DNA from: Spirochaetaceae bacterium
GTDB taxonomy: Bacteria > Spirochaetota > Spirochaetia > SZUA-6 > Bin103
Reading direction: 5' to 3'
Assembly (NCBI GenBank): GCA_026710565.1
Contig: JAPOQV010000476.1
Location: 1 to 17,617, forward strand
DNA length: 17,617 bases
Below the pieces are notes generated by a model. The model was not told the origin of the DNA. It did not search any database and saw nothing but the letters and a program-made list of their open reading frames with translations. A program made the translations under genes and the position numbers. Below are positions 6,701 through 12,421 of the stretch, piece after piece. Every line of letters begins with the position of its first letter. Within the stretch, counting starts at the first letter, position 1.

Positions 6701-8064
6701 CCCTGCGCTTCTGCCACGCCGACGACCTGCAGAACGTCTGGGGCCACACCACCATCGGCGCATCCCGGCTGCGCAAGCTCGCCGAATGCGAGCCGCCGCC
6801 GTTCCGGGTGTCGTTCTGCCGGCCGCATCCGGGAGGCGGCTTCGACGTGTTCGGCGTGAGCGGCGCCAAGGGCATTCCGTGGCAGGTGCTGCGCGCCGAC
6901 ACCGACGACGGCACGGCCTTTCGCGACGTGCGCGTGGTGCTGGAAGGGGCGGACCTGCCCAAGCCGCCCATCTCGGAGTGGGCGCACACCGCGACGGTCA
7001 GCTACAGCCCGGAGCAGGAGCGCTACCTGGTGCTCAAGAACAGCCGCGACTACGGCGGCAGCTTCGACACGCACGCATTCGTGTCCGCCGACGGCGAGCG
7101 CTGGGAGCCCAGCCCGCACAACCCCGTGTACCGCGAGGGCGACAACTGGGGGGCGATGTGGAGCCCGGCCGCGAGCCGGTTCATCTGCTACAACAAGGGA
7201 GTCGTCCGCGAAAAGGACAAGCCGCTCAACGAGCTGATCCGCGACGGGATGCGTACGGTCTCGGTGCGGACCAGCCCGGACGGGCTGCGCTGGACGCCGG
7301 ACGACCCCAACGACTTCGCCAACGGCATGCAGCCGGGGTTCGACTTCGCAGGCGTCCCGGCGATGAAGCGGCTGGGGGGACCGCTGCTGGCGCGCGAGCA
7401 CCAGATCACGCGCGACGAGCTGGATCCGCCCGACCTGGAGTTCTACGTCGCCCGGCCGTTCCTGTACCGGGAGACCTGCTTCCTGCAGGTGCTCAACTAC
7501 GTGGGCAGCTTCATGCCGCCGGGCATCGCGCCGATGCGGCCGGACGGCCACGGGCCGGGCATGCTGGACACCGAGTGGTGGATCAGCCGCGACGGCCTGC
7601 GCTGGGACCGGCCCTTCCGCGGCATGCACGCGGGCTCGGTGGTGATCTCGCACAACCCGATGGCGGCCGGCGGGATGCTGCGCTTCCACCAGGGGGACGA
7701 GATCTGGGGGATCGGCGAGGATCGGCTGACGTTCGTGCAGACCGGCTCCAACGGCGTGTTCGAGACGCGCACCTTCACCCACGACGGCGGCCCGCTGCGC
7801 CTGAACGCGACGGTGCCGGCGCCGGGCGTCGACAACGGCGACAACCGCGCCTACCTGATGGCGGAACTGGTCGACGGTGAGGACCGGGTGGTGCCGCGGT
7901 ACGAGAAGGAGCGCTGCATCGTGCAGGGGCCGCTGGACGCACAGGCCTTTCCGCTGCGCTGGGGTCAGGCGACGGGGGCGGAGCTGGAACGCCGGCCGCT
8001 GCGCCTGCGCTTCTACTTCCAGGCCGCGCTCATCTATTCCGTTTCGAGCGGTTCCGACGCCTGA
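6697..8064 (+). CDS. Beta-propeller glycosidase-like protein B, paralogue of protein A (function unknown)
   Basis: 455 residues, colinear with the protein at 4345-5679. It shares WGHT (15-18), ATVSYSPE (99-106), DPPDLEFY (243-250), PMRPDGHGPG (279-288), SNGxFETRTFT and the C-terminal YLMAELVDxxDRV...QGPLD beta-sandwich. SxDGxxW turns occur in SADGERW (130-136), TSPDGLRW (192-199) and SRDGLRW (297-303). Two stretches of DNA, 4642-4665 and 6991-7014, are identical at the nucleotide level and in the same frame, which fits an ancient tandem duplication under selection. The ATG is chosen because it lies in an ATGA overlap with the dehydrogenase stop and because the WGHT motif falls at the same distance as in protein A. 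No signal peptide is seen. Predicted glycosidase or carbohydrate-binding role; no reaction is assigned. The two copies may act on different linkages or form a heteromer. Confidence 0.86.
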   Translation: MTLRFCHADDLQNVWGHTTIGASRLRKLAECEPPPFRVSFCRPHPGGGFDVFGVSGAKGIPWQVLRADTDDGTAFRDVRVVLEGADLPKPPISEWAHTATVSYSPEQERYLVLKNSRDYGGSFDTHAFVSADGERWEPSPHNPVYREGDNWGAMWSPAASRFICYNKGVVREKDKPLNELIRDGMRTVSVRTSPDGLRWTPDDPNDFANGMQPGFDFAGVPAMKRLGGPLLAREHQITRDELDPPDLEFYVARPFLYRETCFLQVLNYVGSFMPPGIAPMRPDGHGPGMLDTEWWISRDGLRWDRPFRGMHAGSVVISHNPMAAGGMLRFHQGDEIWGIGEDRLTFVQTGSNGVFETRTFTHDGGPLRLNATVPAPGVDNGDNRAYLMAELVDGEDRVVPRYEKERCIVQGPLDAQAFPLRWGQATGAELERRPLRLRFYFQAALIYSVSSGSDA

Positions 8065-8081
8065 CCGGCGCTGAGCGGGGC

Positions 8082-9311
8082 GTGCCCGGGGGCAGGGGGT
8101 CGTTCCTGACCCCGGACCTGTGGCGCCTGTTCGCCCACCAGCTTCTCGATTCCGGCGCGATGCTGCCGCGCGTCATCGCCACCGGCTGGCTGGTGCTGGA
8201 GGTGACCGACGCGCCGTTCTGGGTGGGCGCCGTCTTCGGTATCGAGGGGCTGGTAATGCTTGCGTGCGGCGGCCTGGGCGGAGTGGCGGCCGCGCGCGTG
8301 GAGCGTCGGCGCACGCTGGCGGTCGTGCAGGTGGCGCTGGCGCTGGTGCTGGTCGCGATCGCCGCGCTGAGCGCGCTCGAGGTGTTGCGTCTCTGGCACC
8401 TGGTCGCCGCCGCGGTGCTGACCGGCATGGCGCGCTGCCTGCACCTCCCGCTGTCGACCGGCCTGCTGCAGCGGGCGGCAGGCCAGGGGCAGTTGATGCG
8501 GGCGATGGGTGCGCGGCAACTGACGTTCAACATCGGCCGGATGGCCGGCTCGGCTCTCGTCGGGGTGACCATCGCCGCCCTCGGGTTCGCGGTGGCGTTC
8601 CTGCTCCTGGCGGTGATCCGGGCCGGCTCCGCGGCGGTGCTGGCGCGGCTCTCTCCGGAGCTGGGCCGGCCCGCGCCGGTCACGGGGGGGCGGCCGATGT
8701 TCCTGGGCCTGGTGCGCCCGCGCCGCTCCCCGCTGCGGGTGCCGCGCGTGCGGGCGGTATTCATGATGAGCATGCTCATGGAGATGTGCGTGTTCTCCGT
8801 CAGCTCCATGATGCCGGTGCTGGCGCGCGACGTGCTCGGCGTGGGGGCCGGCGCCCTGGGCGTGCTGACCGCGGCCGGGTCGCTGGGCGCGATCGTGTTC
8901 GGGATGGTGATGACGGCGACGGGCGAGCTGCGCAGCAAGGGAACTGTCGCGATGCTGGCGTGCACGCTGTGCGGCGTGGCGCTGATCGGCTACGCGCTGT
9001 CGCGCTCGTTCCTGCTGTCGGTGGGGATCGCGGTGGCGCTGGGCGTGGGGATGACCGTCTACGACGTGATGCTCTTCACGCTGGTGCAGGTCACGGTGCC
9101 GTCGTCGCGGCGCGACCAGTCGACGGGGCTGCTGGCGCAGAGCTTCGGGCTCAATCCGGTCGGCTCGACGCTGGCCGGCGCGGTGGCCCAGGTGGCCGGC
9201 CTGCCGGTGGCGCTGCTCGCGGCCGGCGGCATCATCGTCGCCTACGCGCTTGCCGTGCTCGCGCCGAAGCGCCGCCTCTGGGACCGCCCCGAGGCGCGGA
9301 AGCCGAGCTGA
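8082..9311 (+). CDS. MFS transporter (MFS_3/EntS-like)
   Basis: 409 residues, very hydrophobic, with about 12 membrane segments split into two halves around a hydrophilic loop at roughly residues 190-225. The loop between segments 2 and 3 (GGLGGVAAARVERRR) is a degenerate form of the MFS motif A: the usual Asp-Arg is replaced by ARVERRR. The overall look (TPDLWRLFAHQLLDSGAMLPRVIATGW, then SFGLNPVGSTLAGAVAQVAG near the end) fits the MFS_3 group, which includes exporters such as EntS as well as uncharacterised members, so direction of transport is open. The start is GTG at 8082, with a weak purine-rich stretch (GAGCGGGG) upstream; an alternative downstream start would remove part of the first segment. 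It is the last gene of the sulfatase operon, 17 bases after propeller B, and probably moves the substrate or a product of that pathway. Confidence 0.9.
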   Translation: MPGGRGSFLTPDLWRLFAHQLLDSGAMLPRVIATGWLVLEVTDAPFWVGAVFGIEGLVMLACGGLGGVAAARVERRRTLAVVQVALALVLVAIAALSALEVLRLWHLVAAAVLTGMARCLHLPLSTGLLQRAAGQGQLMRAMGARQLTFNIGRMAGSALVGVTIAALGFAVAFLLLAVIRAGSAAVLARLSPELGRPAPVTGGRPMFLGLVRPRRSPLRVPRVRAVFMMSMLMEMCVFSVSSMMPVLARDVLGVGAGALGVLTAAGSLGAIVFGMVMTATGELRSKGTVAMLACTLCGVALIGYALSRSFLLSVGIAVALGVGMTVYDVMLFTLVQVTVPSSRRDQSTGLLAQSFGLNPVGSTLAGAVAQVAGLPVALLAAGGIIVAYALAVLAPKRRLWDRPEARKPS

Positions 9312-9337
9312 CCGAACGAGCGGCGCTGCTCATCTGA

Positions 9338-9874
9338 CCCAGAGCGAGTTCGACGTCCGGTGTGACACGGGACTCCGTTGCCGGTCTCGAAAGCGCCAGT
9401 TCCAGTCGTTGCGCTCTCTACCAGTCGCAGGTGAAGCCGCGGGCGGTGCGCGGCGCGTTGCGGGGGCGCATCACGCAGCTCATGATGATGGCGGCGTATC
9501 GGCATCGGCGGGAGGCACTACGAAGCGCTGCGCGGCTGCTGGCGACGTTGCCGCCGGAAGGCGGTGAGACTACGGTTCGTATGTTCGTGCTGTACCTGCT
9601 GGCCACGCAGGACCGAGGCACGGCGCGGAGCTTCGGGGAGGAGTTGCGAGAGGCGGTGTCGGGACCGGGAGGTGAACTGATGACCTATGCCGAGGAGTTG
9701 ATCAGGGAAGGACGGCAGCAGGGGCGCCAGGAAGGGCGACTCGAGACCATCGAGGAGCTCTTGCGAGCGGGAGTTTCGTGGTCGGTCATCGAATCGGCCA
9801 CCGGCATCGATCAGGACGCACTGCGGGCTCTCAAGCAGCGACTCGCGGGCGCAGACGACGAGGCAAGCGACTGA
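9338..9874 (+). pseudogene. C-terminal remnant of an Rpn/YhgA-type recombination-promoting nuclease/putative transposase
   Basis: An open frame whose last 140 residues match the C-terminal half of Rpn/YhgA-family proteins: a helical region (ALRGRITQLMMMAAYRH...LLATLPPEGG), a short RMFVLYLLAT strand, then EELIREGRQQGRQEGRLE, the highly charged GRQEG repeat typical of the family, and a small terminal helix-turn-helix-like tail (GVSWSVIESATGIDQDALRALKQRL). The N-terminal PD-(D/E)XK nuclease domain, usually about 150-200 residues, is absent: the frame is closed by a TGA at 9335-9337, and the MFS gene ends at 9311. Possible starts are GTG at 9362 or 9431, or ATG at 9482, none with a clear ribosome binding site. 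It is most simply a decayed mobile-gene remnant. A short functional protein expressed from 9482 cannot be excluded. Confidence 0.65.
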
Positions 9875-9942
9875 CCTGAAAGAGCGGTGAGCGAAAGAAC
9901 GGCGAGTAGTGGCGGCGTCTCCATCGGGTGTAGCCCGGCCTC

Positions 9943-10863
9943 TCAGGAGCCGTCGACCAAGCCGAGTTGTTGCGCCAGTTCGCGGAGCTCCCGCTGCAGC
10001 CACCGCGGTGCGTTGAGGTAGGGCGGCCGCACGACCGGGGAGTCAAACAACCCCTTCCAGTGCAGGATGTGCTTGCACACCGAGAAGGCATAGGGATCCG
10101 GGGTGCAGTAGGCGATCATCGGCAGCATGCGGTGGTAGAACAGCCGCCGCGCGTCGTCCCACGCCTGCGCCTGCACCAGGCGGTGCAGCTCGACCTCGCG
10201 CTCCGGCATGAACGCCGCGCTGCCGGCTACGACGCCGTCGCTGCCTGAGACGTAGGCCGGCAGGGAGAACGTATCCCAGCCACAGATGTAGGCGGCCTGC
10301 GGTGCGGCCTTCTTGAGCTGGTCGAAGGCGTACACGTTGCCGCTCACCTTCACCGTCATGATCCGCTCGATGGCCGCGACCAGCGGCAGGACTTCGCCGG
10401 CCATGTCGAGGTTGCCCTCGTTGGTCTGGTCGTAGAGCATGACCGGGATCCGCTCCGCGATCTGGCTGAAGAAGCCGTGCAGGTCGCGCTTGCCGTACTT
10501 CTTGGTCATGGCGAAGTTGGCGCCGCAGCGGGCGGCCAGCTCCGCGGCGGGGACGCCGCGGTCCTCCTCCACGCTGATGATGCCCATGCCCACGGGGATG
10601 CGGCCGCGGACGTGCGCCAGGACCGTGCTCAGCACCTCCTCGATCTCCTCCAGGCTCTGTCCCTCGAACTCCCCCGCCTTGCCGCAGGCGACTACGGCCG
10701 ACACGCCGGACTCCAGCACGAAGTCGAGCTGGCGGCGCATGCCGGCCGCGTCGAAGCGGCTCCCGTCGGCCGTGAACGGCGTGAACAGGAGCGCGACCAC
10801 CCCGTCGACTACCCGTCCGCTGTCGACGCTGCGCGGCTTCGGTGCCGATGCGTTCGTTGCCAT
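9943..10863 (-). CDS. Dihydrodipicolinate synthase/N-acetylneuraminate lyase family aldolase
   Basis: 306 residues, normal length for this (beta/alpha)8 class I aldolase family. The Schiff-base Lys is K172 in MTVKVSGN, the catalytic Tyr is Y144 in VMLYDQT, and the GSDGVVAG segment (207-214) matches the conserved loop. The substrate-carboxylate loop, GTTGE in DapA, is CGKAGEF here (60-66), so both Thr residues of DapA are missing and lysine biosynthesis is unlikely. The family includes N-acetylneuraminate lyase, KDG aldolase, trans-o-hydroxybenzylidenepyruvate hydratase-aldolase and the hydroxyproline-pathway deaminase. It starts 5 bases after the stop of the FAD oxidoreductase, and its ribosome binding site, GGAGGT, overlaps that stop codon. 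Tight coupling to an amino-acid-type oxidase favours a catabolic role on an imino or keto acid. Proximity to sialidase-like genes also makes a keto-sugar-acid aldolase possible. Confidence 0.92.
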   Translation of the reverse strand: MATNASAPKPRSVDSGRVVDGVVALLFTPFTADGSRFDAAGMRRQLDFVLESGVSAVVACGKAGEFEGQSLEEIEEVLSTVLAHVRGRIPVGMGIISVEEDRGVPAAELAARCGANFAMTKKYGKRDLHGFFSQIAERIPVMLYDQTNEGNLDMAGEVLPLVAAIERIMTVKVSGNVYAFDQLKKAAPQAAYICGWDTFSLPAYVSGSDGVVAGSAAFMPEREVELHRLVQAQAWDDARRLFYHRMLPMIAYCTPDPYAFSVCKHILHWKGLFDSPVVRPPYLNAPRWLQRELRELAQQLGLVDGS

Positions 10864-10868
10864 CTCGA

Positions 10869-12278
10869 TTACCTCCGTGGACGGGTCTTGGCGGCGCGGC
10901 GCACCAGTCCGTAGGAGCCGGAGCGCGCCCGCGTCGGTTCGGGTCCCGGCCAGCCGGCGCCGTCGCGCGCCGGTCCCAGCAGCAGCTTCAGCGTCTCCGC
11001 CTGGTCCGGCGGGAGCCCGTCGCCGGCGCCGGCGATGCGCGCCGCCAGGTAGGCCGCGCCCACGTTGGAGTAGGAGTTGCCCAGTCCGCAGAAGCCGGCC
11101 AAGCCGTGGATGCGCCGCTCGGCGTCGAACACGCCGATCACCGGCAGCCCGTCGAAGGTGAACGACTGCAGCCCGCCCCAGCGGTGCGTGATCGGCGCGT
11201 CGGCCAGGTGCGGGAACAGCTCGGCCAGCAGCACCTGCAGGCGGCGCTGGTGGGCCAGCGTCGGCCGGAACCCGGCGCTGCCGATGCGAGTGTTGCGGCG
11301 GCCGTCGGCCGCGTACTGCGGGAACAGGCTGTACGGCTCGTCGCGGTCGCGGCCTCCACCGAACAGCAGCCGGAAGCGTCCGTCGGCCTCGTTGACCTCC
11401 CGCCACCACGCGGTGCCGGCCGCGAAGCAGCCGCGGCAGGGACGCTCCGCCAGCGGCGCGGTCACCAGCACCTGCCCGCGCTCGGCGCGCAGCGTGCCGG
11501 TGAGGGCCGGCAGGAGCTGCGGCACCAGCGCGTTGGTGGCCACGCACAGGTGGGCGGCGCTCACGCTCCCGTGCGGGGTGCGGATCAGGTGAGCGGCGCC
11601 GGCCCCGGGGGACTCGATCGCCACGACCGGCGACCCTTCGAAGATGCATATCCGCGGCGAGCGCGCGACGGCGGCGCCCAACCCCACCACGAACCTTCCG
11701 GAGTGGAACTGCGCGTCGCGGCGGAGGTGGATGCCGCCGGCGTACAGCGGGCTGCCGGTGACGGCCTGCGCCGCGGCCGCGTCGAGGAACTCGGCGGCGA
11801 AGCCGTCCTCGGTCATCAGGGCCACGTCGCGCCGCAGCGGCGCGAGAGCTTCGTCCACGTCGGGGCGGTCGCCGCGCACCAGCACGGTCTCGCCCCACAC
11901 CTCGTAGTCACAGGCGATGCCGTGGCGGGCCATCTGCTCCTCCAGCAGCTCCTGGTTGTAGTGGCTGAGGTTGACCAGGGAGCGCGCCACGTCGCGGGAG
12001 ACCCGCGCCGCCATCTCACCGTAGGAGCGCGGCAGCCCGGTGACGATGCAACCCTGGTTGCGCGAGGACGCGCCTTCGCCGACCTGCTTCGCCTCCAGCA
12101 CGACACAGTCCAGACCGTGTTCCGCGGCGGCGTCGGCCACCTTCAACCCGGCTATCCCGGCGCCCACGATCGCCACGTCGGCGCGCACGTCGCCGGCCAG
12201 CGCCGGGTATCGGGGCCGTTCGATGTCCAGCCAGAAGGGCAGGCCGTAGCCGGTCAGGTCGATGTCGTGGGCCGCCAT
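10869..12278 (-). CDS. FAD-dependent oxidoreductase, DAO (D-amino acid oxidase-like) family
   Basis: 469 residues. The N-terminal dinucleotide-binding motif VAIVGAGIAGLKVADAA (35-51) is followed by E62 at the end of the second strand, and GASSRNQG (69-76) matches the GASGRNGG-like FAD-contact segment of gamma-glutamylputrescine oxidase-like and sarcosine-oxidase-like enzymes. The C-terminal HRWGGLQSFTFDGLPVIG (365-382) and GFCGLGNSYSNVGAAYLA (395-412) close the FAD site. It should oxidise a C-N bond of an amino acid, imino acid or amine to give an imine, with electrons going to O2 or the respiratory chain. No signal peptide or membrane segment is seen. The ATG at 12278 places GxGxxG at a usual distance, though an in-frame GTG lies 12 bases upstream; there is no clear Shine-Dalgarno sequence. 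It is first in an operon with the DHDPS-family aldolase. That pairing resembles the bacterial hydroxyproline and proline-derivative pathways, which is inference. Confidence 0.92.
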   Translation of the reverse strand: MAAHDIDLTGYGLPFWLDIERPRYPALAGDVRADVAIVGAGIAGLKVADAAAEHGLDCVVLEAKQVGEGASSRNQGCIVTGLPRSYGEMAARVSRDVARSLVNLSHYNQELLEEQMARHGIACDYEVWGETVLVRGDRPDVDEALAPLRRDVALMTEDGFAAEFLDAAAAQAVTGSPLYAGGIHLRRDAQFHSGRFVVGLGAAVARSPRICIFEGSPVVAIESPGAGAAHLIRTPHGSVSAAHLCVATNALVPQLLPALTGTLRAERGQVLVTAPLAERPCRGCFAAGTAWWREVNEADGRFRLLFGGGRDRDEPYSLFPQYAADGRRNTRIGSAGFRPTLAHQRRLQVLLAELFPHLADAPITHRWGGLQSFTFDGLPVIGVFDAERRIHGLAGFCGLGNSYSNVGAAYLAARIAGAGDGLPPDQAETLKLLLGPARDGAGWPGPEPTRARSGSYGLVRRAAKTRPRR

Positions 12279-12421
12279 CGCAACTCGCACTGTAGCCGAT
12301 GTCGGGCCGTTGCGGGTGCGGACGGTTCGTGATCGTGGCCGCGCTCTGCTACAACTTCGTCGGCGGACGGCGTGCGCGACGCCGCCGACCCGTTCAGCCA
12401 CCGCTGACAGGGAGGCTACCC
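12279..12421. promoter_or_regulatory. Divergent intergenic region between the FAD oxidoreductase and the LamG-propeller gene
   Basis: 143 bases with both flanking genes reading outwards, so promoters for both must lie here or overlap. On the minus strand TACAGT (12294-12289), a TANNNT box, ends 10 bases before the oxidoreductase ATG. On the plus strand GGGAGG (12410-12415) is a good ribosome binding site for the 12422 start. I could not find a convincing -35/-10 pair for the plus strand. Confidence 0.4.
12359..12389 (+). other. Imperfect GC-rich inverted repeat (operator or leader hairpin candidate)
   Basis: The left arm GTCGGCG..GCGT pairs with the right arm ACGCCGCCGAC as an 11-base-pair stem with a 4-base bulge on the left and the loop GCGCG. 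It lies 33 bases before the LamG-propeller start codon. It could be a repressor operator or a stable 5' leader hairpin. There is no U-tract, so it is not a terminator. Such repeats also arise by chance in DNA this rich in G and C. Confidence 0.3.

Noticed and set aside
9312..9345. A possible terminator hairpin after the MFS gene (GAGCGGCGCTGCTC)
   Set aside because: The stem is only about 4 base pairs and there is no T-run, so it is not supportable.
9875..9942. A terminator between the Rpn remnant and the convergent aldolase gene
   Set aside because: No inverted repeat followed by a T-run is seen on either strand in this 68-base gap.
9943..10863. Naming the aldolase dapA or nanA
   Set aside because: The GTTGE loop is replaced by GKAGEF, and neither lysine biosynthesis nor N-acetylneuraminate cleavage is supported beyond the general family.
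10842..12332. A 496-codon open frame on the plus strand opposite the FAD oxidoreductase
   Set aside because: The minus strand encodes a clear DAO-family protein. The plus-strand product is low-complexity and matches no family I know.
12299..12421. An N-terminal extension of the LamG-propeller protein starting at 12299, with VIVAALCYNFVG that might suggest a signal peptide
   Set aside because: The hydrophobic run is short and followed by a cluster of Arg, and a strong ribosome binding site points to 12422. The paralogue has no such extension.
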